NCBI GenBank assembly: GCA_026874595.1
Contig: CM049311.1
Location: forward strand, 15,221,676-15,285,675
DNA length: 64,000 nucleotides
Direction: 5' to 3'
Source: Sipunculus nudus
Taxonomy: Eukaryota > Annelida > Sipuncula > Golfingiida > Sipunculidae
The notes under the pieces are model-generated. The model was not told the DNA's origin. It did not search any database and saw nothing but the letters and a program-made list of their open reading frames with translations. The position numbers and the translations under genes were made by a program. Numbering within the stretch: the stretch's first letter is position 1; the number at the start of each line of letters is the position of its first letter. Shown here in pieces: positions 52,365 to 64,000 of the stretch.

Positions 52365-53001
52365 TTATGCCACAGATTCGTAAACGCACTCCTCTTTGTC
52401 AACAATTGAGATTCGTTTGTCAGGGATCTCTGCGTAAACATTTTCTTCTCTGGGGGTATCATACTGTAGCATCTTCTTCTGTCGTTCAATTTCTGCAGTT
52501 TTGGGGGATCCATCCATTGGCATGTAAGGACTGGTAGGTTTGGGGATTTCGTAGCCTGAGCCCATTTGTTTAGGTGAGAGATAGTCCTCATCCATTGAAT
52601 GGTTGATCTGGTTGTCTCTGACCTCCCCTGAACAGTCCTCCGGTAAATATGGATTCTTTCCAGCTACTGGTACGGGTGGTAATGCACATGCTCCACGACG
52701 CATGTCACCGGAATCGACATAATCATTCTCTGCTCTCTTCTTCTGTTTTGGTCCAACAGGGGGTGCTGATTCTCCAGTCTTTCCCAAATTGACGACAGCA
52801 CCCTTGAGGTCACATGGTTTGCCTTCACCACCACACGCACCACGCACCTCACCACATGATGTTTCTAGCAAACCTTCAGACTCACGAACTGGAAACGTAA
52901 CAACTGGTTGCATGTCACTGTCCATGACTACTGCACGACTGTCACCAGTATAGACCGGGTTGTCAAAGTTGCCTGTAGAGTTTTCAGCATTCTTCTTCCT
53001 T
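52365..53001 (-). CDS. Lectin receptor exon: cytoplasmic tail with FDNPVY and YMPM
   Basis: About 211 residues. FDNPVY (52950-52967) equals the LDL-receptor internalisation signal, read by PTB adaptors and clathrin machinery. YMPM (52515-52526) fits YxxM, the binding site of the PI3-kinase p85 SH2 domains. Other tyrosines: NDYVDS, NPYLPE, EDYLSP, SGYEIP, LQYDTP, NVYAEI and, at the end, CVYESVA. YAEI and YESV lie 14 residues apart, longer than a classical ITAM. Single exon, no frameshift. Confidence 0.92.
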
Positions 53002-56000
53002 CTGTTTAAGAAAATTATACAAAATAAGATCACAATAAAAAGTTGATCTCTGAGAATAATATCATCACTGTTATCTCAAAATATCAAAGAACAAAAGCTC
53101 TCATTACCTGAAAGTGTTTCTTGCATGAACTTACTGGAACAAATTTATTTAATTTCAAAGTATTTCTGGGGTTTTAGAGAAGTACTGGTGAACATGCAAA
53201 CAGGAGTGGAGAATAATAATACAGCTATCACCTGGTTTTGAATGAATGCCCCCTTCAGTAAAATAAACCTGGAACTTTTTTCCTGTGTTGAAATCTGTTA
53301 ATTTTTACACAAGTTTAATTCAATGTGCTTTCTTTCTAGAAAATATGACCAGGGTTGTAGTCGAGTCACCAGTCTCCAACATGTCTCCTGACCACAAACA
53401 ATAACTATTAAATTCTCATTTATTACAATAAAATAACAATATAAATAATTCTGAGTTACATACCTCCTGTACACAAGGAACATGACTACAATGCCCACAC
53501 AGATGATCAGTCCACCGATCAGAGCAAGGATACCACCAAGCAAACCTACAACCAATCGTGTTCAACCTTGCATTAAATTTTAATACAAGATCAGCCAATT
53601 GACATTCATAACTTATGGATATTACAAATTTAATTAATCATTTCTTTATATTATTATAAATAATAGACCACAAATCCCACCTTAAAATGTCACATTTGTG
53701 AGATGGAGATCTTTCCTGTCACAAAAAAAATAAATTAATCTAAAGCATGGGTATATCTAACCTGTTCCATTCCAACCTGTTATATATTATTAGAATTTTG
53801 ATTAGTAAATTAGTTGCTTCTGTCTTCACAAAAAATAAAAACTTAGACAAAATAATTACATTAATTATATATATAAAAGGTAATTTTAATGTCCTTATGA
53901 CCTAATGGTGTTATGTCATTAAATCCAATTAATCATACTCCTTTGGAAATCTTCATACAGCTATAAAGGTTGTTAAAACCTATTGCACAAAGCAATATGC
54001 TTCAAACAGCTAGTGATTTTGCATGAAAAATTTAAAACAAATGATCATTTCAAGTATGACCACCAGGTGGCACCAGTAAGCAACTGAGGTATAACTGTAA
54101 ATACATAAGTTTTATTTTCACCGCACCTTGTTGCTGTACAACAGATTTAAACTCACCTGAGCCTTGGGATTGATTCTCATTTCTCTGCGCAGCAACATCT
54201 GGCTTGTGTTCTACAAAATAGAAATGTGTGAACTCTATATCCAAGTTATATATATATATATATATATGTAAAATCACACAGATATGAAACTGGGTTCTAC
54301 TAAATTCTAGCTACCAGTATACACTAGAGCTGAGTAGTTTACATTTCATGATAATTATTGTGAAGGATCTCACGATATAAGAAGTGGATATTTTGTTTTT
54401 TTATGTTCCCTCTCATTTATCAAACATTTTGTTTTTGTTTATATATGTGAATTTTTGGAAAATGTCACACTTAAGATTAAAAACAAGTAAAGAAGTTAAC
54501 CAGATTATCCTTTTATAAAGATTTGTGTACTGAAGTGTGATCTCTGATGAATTCAGTAAGGCTGCCAGGATTTGCTGAATTTCTGTCACAAGCATTATTT
54601 GTTTCATATTATGAACAGGGGGTTGTGCTAAAGGAACCTTGATACATGTAGGACCAACATTCAAGGATCATATCATATGTTTTGAGCTAAAATTTAAATA
54701 TTGGGATATATATTGTAAATCATCTTAATTCAGTGATAAATACATTTAAAATACAGGGAGGCATATCAGCCAATCTTAGTAACTACCATTACAATGTCAA
54801 CAATATGGGGTTCTGGAGATACCCTGATCTTATGTGTTGAAGGTAAAAACTGATAGATTTTGCGTAGGGCTGCCCAGGTGCACCACTGGTGATTAAGCTT
54901 GGTAGGGCAAATTTCCAAAATGGCGGCCACCGAATTTACATGTCAGCAGAGACTGTGACAAAATTGTGGGGTTTTTTTTCAATATTAGATTAAGGTTCTG
55001 GAATTTCACAGCTTATTGTTTAAGTAAACTTGCAGTTGTTCACAAGAAAGAGAGAAAATATAACACTGAATTGGTCTGTATTTCACGTGCATGTAAATGA
55101 AGTCAAAGACTCCACAGGAAAGAAAAGATAAGTTATTAAATATTACAGAATAAAAGGACAAAAAAGAGAGAAAATCTAATTTAAATGGGTTATAACTAAC
55201 AGGCAGTAAGTTTACATTCCTGGTTAATAATAAACAAGTAAAGCAATTTCATGAAAACTACTTCCTGCTTGGGAACTATATCATAATAACAACTGTGTGA
55301 GCTGTGTCAGTATAATATTTAATATCTGCAAAAATGGCAAAGATATTCAATAATCTTGAAGATACAGCTCAATTATCTTTATCTATTATCTGATATAAGA
55401 CGACATTCATGAAAGTTTTTATCCAGTACCTATGACTTGGATTGACAGGCTGTTACACAAACAGTCAAAAATTAATCACTTTGATTGACGGGCTGTCAGA
55501 CAAAAATTAATCTCATCCAAGCTATTAACCTGGGCTAGGGAATCCATTTGTACAATATAACAAAATAATATTCCGGAAAGTAAATGTCAAGATATGATAC
55601 ATGAATGAAGGACAGACAGAAACAAATAAAGCTGGATGTTGGATACAATAAGGGCAACTGATGTACCAGATTTGGAATAAAACTGGATAATATTTACCTA
55701 AGTTATCATCCAGGAACCAATGTTTAATTTTGGTTCACACACAGTGAGACATACTGACACACAGACTAAAGAAATCCAAACCAAGGTATTCTGTAAGGGA
55801 AATCAATCCATCAAATTAAAAACAAAATCAGAGAATATTTAGGAAAATCATAATGGCAGTTACATTATTACTTATCAAAGATATTATATATTTACTACTT
55901 GAAACTGATTAGTTGATGGACTTAAACAAATGGGGCTTGGGAAATACCATAACACAGAAAATGAAATTCATCTTTGTGATATTTTCCATTTTGACCACTT

Positions 56001-59000
56001 ACCATCACCTTCATTTCCAACATGTGGCATAATAACATGTTTACGACTCTCCGAATCTATAGCATTCACCCTGGGTTGTATGGTGAAATCCTGTGAAGCA
56101 CCAGTGGTTTCTGGGAAATCTTGACTCTCTGTGGATCGAATAAAAGAGTCATCATTCCCTGCAGTACTTGGCAGCTCGCGCTTTGGGGTGGTAGGGACTG
56201 GCGTGGTAGCAGGAGTGGTTGTAGCCGTGGTTGTAGATGGAGTTGTGGTTGATGTGGTGGTGGTTGGCCTCATTCCTACAGGGAGAGCATCATGCATGTA
56301 CTCGTCCCGAAAGAGCATGCACCACACCACACCGCGCGCACCACATGACACCACACTATACCACATGTATACTAGCCCAAGCAAACAGCACAGTCATACA
56401 CAACACCAATTAATAAGAAAATCATTAGTCAGATAGATATAAATATACAACATATACAAAGAAAAGCAGCAAATAAGATATCATATAAACTGGGTACCAA
56501 GCAACCACCATATATTTACAGTAAAACATACCATGATGGGTGACTAGTGCCACCTAGTGTTTATTCCAAGAACTAGAGTATCCATCAAGGAAAATGCAAA
56601 ATGCATCAGTGCATCTTTTACATAGATAGAGAAATTAAAAATTTATAAGATAGAACGGTTTGACCCTGGGTCATATGGCAAAATCTGTCATGGCACCTTG
56701 TTTCTCTGGTGGATCAGCCCTAAACAACAATACTTGTCAAGCACAAGTAAAATGTTATGAAATGTTTGAAAATGAAAAAGACATTTGAGGATGAGCACTT
56801 TCATCTTATGGTCATGATAAAAATGGTGTGCTTTACTGATATGGTGGTTTGATAATACTCCAATGAAAAATTGTACAAGTAAAATTAATAAAGTATAGAG
56901 AGGAACAAGTTAAATGAACTTTGTTAAGGTTTGTAAAATGTAAGCCACTCAATAAATGTAAAATAATATAGACAGAAATTGTTAAAATAGGATTATATAC
57001 AAACAATATTCCAGCTGCATGCATTCTATTTGAAGCTGACAAAGAAGATTTAATGACCTTGAAAAATGACCTTGGTAAAAGGTAGCCTGAACTATATTTA
57101 ATATTATAGTTTTTAAGCAAAGATAATGTATTCATTGTGTGAAATATATTTGACAGAAATGAGGTTCCATAAATTAAATGGTAAAGTTGCATGGACATAT
57201 TTTCTGAAAATTGACAGATGTAAAATGTGTTACATATTTCTCATCCCTCCAAAATTCTTTCAATGAAAATGTTTTATTACTTAATATATAATACATTTAT
57301 TTTATATCTTCCATTTAATTGCCTTTCCATAAGAATTAAATACACATAGCAAATGAAGACATAATTTCACACAAAAGCATTTCTAATGTCTTTCTATTAA
57401 AGCGGACAACACCAACAATTACTACACAAGCAGGATGAATTTAGGCATGAGAATGGGAATATGATGATGATATAGATAATATATAAAAAGACATAGACAG
57501 TGTGTCATCTTTAAATATAAAGCATATCTGGGAAATTCTAGTACAAGTATTATCTGTCATTTAATTCTTAACCTTTTATTCCATATGTTGCATATTTTCC
57601 CCCAGAAAACTAATGTATTGAATACACTGCTGATTATTATAACATTTCCCAAATTTTGTTTTCAACATATCCACCAGGTGGCAGCAAGTATCCTTGACCA
57701 TCCTTTCATCATACATGTGCTGGTAACTCCTATTTTCATATAAGTTATTCAATGTACATAATGTAATAAAACATTTGGGTTTCTTTGCTTTATTGGTTTC
57801 ATAATGACAATGATGAGGCTTGCTGCTGAACACAGCTTTTGTGCTAATGAAGTTAATGTGACAGTTCTGACATTAAGTTCTTTTCTTGCAATCTGTGATT
57901 TTGCCAATTAGAACTGCAGCATCAAATCATCTTGATTCAAGCTATGAAACAATTGTTCCTGTACATTAAGGGCTGCAAAATGTTAATAAAGGGGAGACTG
58001 AAATGTGGTCCAAAAGATTCTCCTCCCAGCCTATTCCATGTCATCAATGTTAGGAAAGATAAACATTACTAAATAATATTTCTTATAGTTTATTAAACCT
58101 AAAACATATAATGCTTATCACCCCCCTCAGGCAATGACATAAGGTTAAGACCAAATCAATGCTTTTTAACAAAGATTAGGTTTATTCTGATGAAAAAGTT
58201 AAAATTTATGTATGTTGATAGACAAGTTATACTTGCAGAATACTTGGTTCAGCCTGTGAGAAATCTTTTAACACTGTTCATTTTTCAGTTCAAGTACACT
58301 TAAAGAATTATTATATAACTGTTCACCTCTAGCTCATTTATGGAATTCTTTTAAAATTACTTGTCTGAGGCCCATTAAGATTTCTTCTGGAATTTGAGTA
58401 TTTGGAGTATTCTAATAAATCTTACAGAATAAATTCTCTTTCAGTGAATTGTTATACATTCTCACTGATCTCTAGATCAAAGATTTCTTATACATTTATT
58501 TATCATTAGCAAATTTAAAGAACATTATTCAATTCTAACCCATTCACAGAATCTTGTACTGTTTAACGAATCCTACTTACATAATTCTTTGGATAATTAA
58601 TCATATAGTATATACTACTTACGGTATTGGCAAATAAATCTATAATGCCACCTCATTGAGTGACAGGCAGTCTCGTGCCACTTGTAGTTGTCACTCCTCA
58701 CCATCCGTACACAGTCACGGATACCCTGGAAGAACGACCCTGGGTGACCTCTACCCCAGTTGGTCCAATGCGTAGACTCATGATTTCCTGTGTAAAAGAT
58801 CAAATTTTTATGTCAATGACTGAAATTTGTTTCACCACACCTTTTACAGGTAGAATCCATGGGAAACCTCACTATTACAAGCACTTGCTATTAGCTGGAG
58901 GCTGTCTTGTTATTAGAAGATACAGGCATCTATAACCTCTCAAATACAGGCACCAAGCATCTGTACCCTCTTAAATACAGGCACCTGGCATCTGTAACCT

Positions 59001-62000
59001 CTCAAATACAGGCACCAGGCATCTCTGTCCTCTCAAATACAGGCACAAGGCATCTGTAACCTCTCAAATACAGACACCTGGCATTTGTAACCTCTCAAAT
59101 ACAGGCACTAGGCATCTGTAACCTCTCAAATACAGGCACCAGGCATCTGTAACCTCTCAAATACAGGCACCTGGCATCTGTTACCTCTCAAATACAGGCA
59201 ATTGGCATCTGTAACCTCTCAAATACAGGCACCTGGCATCTGTAACCTCTCAAATACAGGCACCTGGCATCTGTAACCTCTCAAATACAGGCACCAGGCA
59301 TCTCTGTCCTCTCAAATACAGGCACAAGGCATCTGTAACCTCTCAAATACAGACACCTGGCATTTGTAACCTCTCAAATACAGGCACTAGGCATCTGTAA
59401 CCTCTCAAATACAGGCACCAGGCATCTGTAACTTCTCAAATACAGGCACCTTGCATCTGTAACCTCTTAAATACAGGCAATTGGCATCTGTAACCTCTCA
59501 AATACAGGCACCTGGCATCTGTAACCTCTCAAATACAGGCACCTGGCATCTGTAACCTCTCAAATACAGGCATCTGGCATCTGTAACCTCTCAAATACAG
59601 GCACCAGGCATCTGTAACCTCTCAAATACAGGCACCAGGCATCTGTAACCTCTCAAATATAGGCACTAGGCATCTGTAACCTCTCAAATGCAGGCACCAG
59701 GCACCGTAATCTCTCAAATACAGGCACCAGGTATCTGTAACCTCTCAAATACAGGCACCTATACATTAGACACAGAAATCCAGGTCCCATCATTGTTCAT
59801 CACAGGGAGGTTCCACTCTTCACTTATATGCAAATTACTTGGGGAAGTTGAGATATATTATACTTATTTACAAGCCAAAAGGAGCAGAAGAACTGCTTCC
59901 AGAATATTTAAGAAATCAAATTTACTTGTATGTTCAATTTTTTCACAATAGTTTAACCCAACAAGACACCAGTCATGGTCACTGGTCACATGCAAAAACC
60001 AAACTCTTTTACAGCTGCTGATTGGATGACAGGTCAAAACTCCAAAAAGAAGATGGCTTCACATACAGGACTAGCCTGCTGATAGACTGTCTGTCAAGGG
60101 CTCCTTTTAACCTGTTGTGTGTGTGCATGGGTGAATGCTTATTCCCATGTGGATTCCCTGATATTCTTCAAACATTTTTGCTTGTAAAAAGAGTATCAGA
60201 TCCTCCATTTGTTTGAATTTTGTTTATTTTTTTAACCAGCTTTTAAGCACATCTGATATCAGAGCTCCAAGACAGCTGTGACACTAACAAACTCATGTTC
60301 CTACCTGAATCTTCTGTAGTCCACTCCCACCGACCATCAGTACGACGGTCGTGAAGTCCGATCCAGATTCCATTGTTGTTCCAGCGCAGGTCATACCTGA
60401 GTTTGTTAACAATGAAACTGTTGGTTGACCTATCCTTAATGGAAATCAAGCGCCCGCCATTCTGAAAATAAAGCAATTGTGACATTAATATCAATAGTTA
60501 TGACACTTATATCTTCTATGGTTATATAAGGACTTGATGAGACTCATTTTAGACAGAACAGACATTTTGCCCGTAATAGAGTTGTCCTTAGTAGGGAGGT
60601 TAAAGAATTTAGGACCTACTTTCAAGGGACTGCCCATAAGTAGCCGTAAATAGGAGGTGTGCTTAGTACAGAGGTTCCCATAAACAGGAGTTGCCCTTAG
60701 TACAGAGGTGCCTGTAAATAGGAGGTGCCCTTAGTACAGAGATACCAATAAAGAGACTTTCACTGTTTTTATATCTTTCTTCCTTTAACATATAATTTCA
60801 TATTTTTAAGGTATTTTAAGTTAGAAGAAATAAACTAATGGAATATGTCAATTTTTTTATCACAGACACTTTTATTACTTAACAGAAGTTCTCACCAACA
60901 CACTGTAATCATGTTTTATAAAGAACAAAAATGCTTCAGTACTATGAAGTGCCTTTAAAAACTTTAGTCACTGTGTCACCAATGATATAATCTTAAGATA
61001 CAGGTAGCATGTGTTCTGGAGGATCAACAAACAATCAGTGAAGAATCGATCAGATTAAAATAAAACAATGGCAGTTCCTGTACATACATTTAACCACTGT
61101 GTTTATGTACAGATTTATGGACAGTTATCAGTTGTTAGTTTGCGACATCATTACATCTATCACAGATGCAGACATGGATGAGTGTTACCAAGGACAACAT
61201 CACATATGAATCATCTATTACTAATGATCAGTGATAACAGTTGAATCATTTATTACTAATGGAACATAATCATGGTTAAGGAGCACACATAACTAAACAT
61301 TAAGCATGATGACAGATTTTTTTTAACTAAAAACTAACAGTGCATGTTATTTTTTTAAATCTTATCTGAAAAATACTAATTGTATGTTCAACATGATTAG
61401 AGGATTGTTGCAGCAATTAATAACATGGCATATTATGAACCTGTTATCTGATAAAAATATTGGTAGTGTGTTCAACATGAGAGGATTTTTTCAAACCATC
61501 ATTAACTGATAATAGCTGGTATATAATATATATATATATATAATATATATTATTATTTACAAATAAAAGTATATACTATTATTTGACAAGATGAATACTG
61601 ACAGATCAGGAAGGGCCCCGTTAAAGGCCCATAGACTTCTAGTGTGGGCCGAGTGATGCTTGGAAAAATATAATAAAAGACCTGTTTACATGCAGAGACA
61701 GAGGAAACTGACCCAAAACAGAGCTTAAACACTGAAGGAAGATGGAAAGACTGGCAAAAAAAGTTTGGCTTATAAGGCATTCACAACTTTTTAGAAATAT
61801 GAGTTCTGAGACCTTGACCTCTGACCTCATGACCCAAATATCAGTAACATCCACTGAAATTGCTTTATTTTATTTTTAATTCTAAAATTTACTACTTAAG
61901 TAAAATGTTAATTGTGAATTGAAGTTAAAGAATCTATAATTGAATCGATTCTTAGGCCCCTCACAATTCACAGGCCTATCACATAATATCCCGTGTGTAT

Positions 62001-63445
62001 AGTAATATTATAGTCATATTAGCCATCTGATGTCATCAAAAGTTACTTTAAGAAAGTAAGATAGTTTTACAAAGAAAGAGCAATTAACTTAAGATATCAC
62101 ATGAGCATTAATAATCTCAAATGTAACCTTTTCCTAATCTTTATAATTTGTCACTGATATAAACCCATGTGATGGTAGTATATTTTGTATAATTTTTTTT
62201 ATAATAAAGTGAATCTGATATAACTATCAGAAGAAGTATTTAAATGCATGAATAAACAATGTTAGCCAATAACAATTAACATACAAGTCTTGACATTTCC
62301 AGTGAAAAGAAAGATTATATTCTCTTTCAAATCTGAATTTTCTTAAAACCAGAATGTTAAAAATGTTTTTATTTTTTTAACCTCTAAAATCGTCACCTGT
62401 TACACATTTCCAAAGGAGAGTGCCTGGAAAATTCCAAGGCTGTTTGTCAACAGGAAGCTTCACAAGAAGTTCTGAAAACCACTTCAAAATACCAAATCCT
62501 GCATAAATGTCAACCTGGCTTAAGTGATCAGCATATGTTTTTCAATGGGACACCTTTTGACAAAATGTCATTCAATGAAAAACATTCACTCAGATGGTTC
62601 CAATTTTTTCACAGCTGTCTAACAAGACAATAACAAGCTCCTGTTTTAACCAGACAATAACACATTCCACTCGGAGAAAATCACTAGTTCCTGTTTCTCC
62701 GGGAAATATTCATGATAATCAACTGCACAAGCCCACGAGATGGCTTAGCCCACAATCACATTTCCTTTAAAAATTTTTTCATTTTCACTGTGGCATTATA
62801 GGATATTTATTTCATAAGACTGAAGGTCCACAGACATTGAATACTTGCCATTTTAGAATTTATTACTGTTCTAATGGGATATATCTTTTTTGTTCAAACC
62901 TAGTCCAATATGTAGAAATCAATTGTTTCTCACTGATTACCAGTGGACCCCACTGTTATATAGTGATTATTAATATTTTAAAACCTTTTTAATATAAGGA
63001 GGTATATTTATTTTTTTGTCTGTTTGCTGGGTGGTTACTTTGTTGGTCAGTTTGTCTGTTAGCAACTTTAATCAAAAGGTTATGATAAGATTTTGTTGAA
63101 AATTATTAGGTTACCATTCAAGGAGCAATTCACTGACATTCGAGATATTCTGGATTACCATAATATGTATTTTAGGGCTTCTCAATGATACCTTCCTGTT
63201 ACAAACACCTGGTGAGGCGTCATGTCTGTGACCTCTCAGCAGGAAATCCTTTTTTTTTATGAGCAAATTCAAAGACCCCTCTAGTTTCCCTGTACATTAA
63301 ATTACAAATTAACATACTCTTGTATTACATACCCTTTTACAGTAGTAATCTGCTTCATCCCAGTATTTCTCTACTGACACAAACTGGTAGCACTTATCTC
63401 GATATGTTCTGATCGTGTAGGGCACCTGAGGACATCTGGAGGCCC
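52365..63445 (-). CDS. Type I membrane C-type lectin receptor with tyrosine-rich tail (5' partial)
   Basis: Probable cell-surface receptor. Exons in transcript order: 63445-63333, 60461-60305, 58787-58623 (CTLD); 56275-56003 and 54210-54157 (stalk); 53545-53464 (transmembrane); 53001-52365 (tail and stop TAA). Every phase matches. The CTLD has six cysteines in the long-form pattern (RCP, KCYQF, YYCKR, DCVRM, TACHS, FICQY), WIGL, and NW before GRGHPG. The EPN/QPD and WND calcium-sugar motifs are replaced by GHPG and KWHE, so calcium-dependent sugar binding by the usual site is doubtful. A helix of about 22 residues (LLGGILALIGG...IVVMFLVY) precedes basic residues RRRKK. The tail has FDNPVY, YMPM and several other tyrosine sites. 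Signal peptide and any earlier domain lie beyond 64000. Not assigned to a named vertebrate gene; layilin/chondrolectin share only the broad layout. Confidence 0.92.
53464..53545 (-). CDS. Lectin receptor exon: transmembrane helix
   Basis: Encodes GLLGGILALIGG then LIICVGIVVMFLVYRR, one hydrophobic segment with GxxxG-like spacing of small residues and a basic stop-transfer end completed by RKK in the next exon. Confidence 0.93.
54157..54210 (-). CDS. Lectin receptor exon: short juxtamembrane stalk
   Basis: 54 nt, phase 1 both sides, encoding EHKPDVAAQRNENQSQGSG. Its symmetric phase makes it a candidate alternatively used exon. Confidence 0.82.
56003..56275 (-). CDS. Lectin receptor exon: Thr-rich mucin-like stalk
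   Basis: About 90 residues beginning RMRPTTTTSTTTPSTTT, dense in Thr and Pro, a strong candidate for O-glycosylation, followed by an acidic Ser/Asp-rich part. Phase 1 on both sides, so it could be skipped or gained without a frame change. Confidence 0.9.
58623..58787 (-). CDS. Lectin receptor exon: CTLD long-loop and C-terminal cysteines
   Basis: Encodes HWTNWGRGHPGSFF, DCVRMV, YKWHETACHSM and FICQYR. The loop that would carry EPN or QPD reads GHPG, and the WND position reads KWHE. Confidence 0.93.
58921..59758 (-). repeat. 31-bp minisatellite (~26 units) in the lectin-receptor intron
   Basis: Unit close to GGCACCTGGCATCTGTAACC TCTCAAATACA, 31 bp. A variant block with ATCTCTGTCC recurs at 59020 and 59300 (279 = 9 x 31), so multi-unit blocks were duplicated. 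It begins about 130 bp upstream of the acceptor of the CTLD exon at 58787. Confidence 0.95.
60305..60461 (-). CDS. Lectin receptor exon: CTLD core with WIGL
   Basis: Encodes NGGRLISIKDRSTNSF, helix alpha-2 and GIWIGLHDRRTDGRWEWTTED; phase 0 in, phase 1 out. WIGL is the hallmark hydrophobic core of CTLDs. Confidence 0.94.
60570..60770. repeat. ~33-bp repeat in a pogo-type MITE-like block
   Basis: GTAAATAGGAGGTG, CCCTTAGTACAGAGGT and related words repeat three to four times about 110 bp upstream of the CTLD exon at 60461. The block ends GACTTTCACTG, resembling a CAGTGAAA terminus. Confidence 0.6.
60771..63332 (-). other. Lectin-receptor intron between the first two CTLD exons
   Basis: AT-rich intron; short TA tract near 61520-61555. 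No other gene or clear repeat recognised. Confidence 0.5.
63333..63445 (-). CDS. Lectin receptor exon: CTLD N-terminal part
   Basis: Acceptor gatttttttcag is followed by GG|GCC, phase 1; the exon ends AGG before gtatgt (phase 0). It encodes ASRCPQVPYTIRTYRDKCYQF and EKYWDEADYYCKR, the first strand, the extra N-terminal disulfide and helix alpha-1. Confidence 0.92.
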
Positions 63446-63852
63446 CTGAAAAAAATCAAAGCATGATTAGTAAACAATGATTTCTGCATTATACCCCATA
63501 AATGCAACAATTAATTAGAGTTAATTTTTTTGTGTGTGGAAAAACTGATGGGACGCGAAGAAAACTTTTGACATACCCAGGGTCTGTCACAAGAGGTCAT
63601 TACTTGGCAATAAGTTAATTTACTTTTACAATGTACCACAGGACTCAGTATAAAATTAAATGCAATATTGTTTTACTACATTTGGTATATCAGTTAAGTG
63701 GGTATAAAAGGGGTATATGTTTAACATCTGATGGAGGAAGGTAGGTGTCACTTCATGGCAAAAAACGGAAATGATTAGTTTAATGAGGACAGTTTCAGAC
63801 ATCTAAACATAAAACATGCAAATATTCCTGTTCTGGATTTTGTAGGCTTGCT

Positions 63853-63870
63853 GAGTCACCTAAGTGACTC
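63853..63870. repeat. Perfect 7-bp hairpin
   Basis: GAGTCAC, CTAA, GTGACTC. It resembles in form the terminal hairpins of the repeats at 5968 and 8642 but is a different sequence, and no body or partner end is visible before the window ends. Confidence 0.5.
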
Positions 63871-64000
63871 CCTGTGCCATTTTTTGACAAAGACGTTAAA
63901 GTTCATTAGTCAAAGTTTCAATTCAATGATAAAAATTCACTGAATGAATTAATGAATTTTAATTTTTAATATCTGTGCTTTATCTAAGTTTAAACAAGGG

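Larger units (their letters stand above)
53546..58622 (-). other. Introns of the lectin-receptor gene around the stalk exons; nothing else seen
   Basis: Apart from the stalk exons 54157-54210 and 56003-56275 and a TA tract at 54248-54267, I see only AT-rich intron sequence. Open frames such as 56833-57198 have no recognisable content. Confidence 0.5.

Noticed and set aside
58921-59758. CRISPR-like array of 31-bp repeats
   Set aside because: The repeats are head to tail with no unique spacers, in a eukaryotic intron; the same holds for the 22- and 24-bp arrays.

Overview
The window is animal nuclear DNA: AT-rich, with GT-AG introns, microsatellites, MITEs and a tRNA-derived SINE. It is probably from a bivalve mollusc. 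This rests on repeat families whose termini resemble those common in bivalve genomes (GCTCAGCTGACT and GTATCCGCCAAAAC, followed by GTCCGTCGTCCGTC-like tracts) and on a membrane C-type lectin gene of an invertebrate type. The species cannot be named from sequence alone.

Four protein genes could be rebuilt exon by exon, with every splice phase checked. (1) 1106-8454 (+): the 3' six exons of FAAP100, a subunit of the Fanconi anaemia core ubiquitin-ligase complex; its 5' exons lie left of the window. (2) 14127-23816 (-): a complete six-exon PRDX4, a secretory/ER 2-Cys peroxiredoxin. (3) 25203-41733 (+): a complete coding region for a CCDC181-like coiled-coil protein (cilium/flagellum associated in vertebrates), six coding exons, with a 9.2 kb second intron. 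(4) 52365-63445 (-): the 3' seven exons of a type I membrane C-type lectin receptor: CTLD, Thr-rich stalk, one transmembrane helix and a 211-residue tyrosine-rich tail with an LDLR-type FDNPVY signal. Its signal-peptide exon lies right of the window. FAAP100 and PRDX4 converge, PRDX4 and CCDC181 are head to head (1.4 kb between start codons), and CCDC181 and the lectin gene converge.

The rest is introns and intergenic DNA rich in mobile-element remains: two copies of a TIR element (5968-7317, 10697-11835), the second nested at one end of a 3.4 kb composite (8642-12027) that carries six ~340 bp tandem units; two inverted MITEs (28.6 and 30.7 kb); pogo/Tigger-like MITEs; a SINE; and a hammerhead-like fold at 38.3 kb. 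A perfect 12-bp palindrome, GGTGGCGCCACC, recurs in several of these otherwise diverged repeats.

The most unusual pattern is that intronic minisatellites repeatedly sit at exon edges. In PRDX4 a splice acceptor is copied ten times at exactly 22 bp spacing, and three of the nine extra acceptors would keep the reading frame. In CCDC181 a 24-bp array has the same CAG-ended register as the splice donor it follows. The four genes do not form an obvious pathway; their proximity looks incidental.
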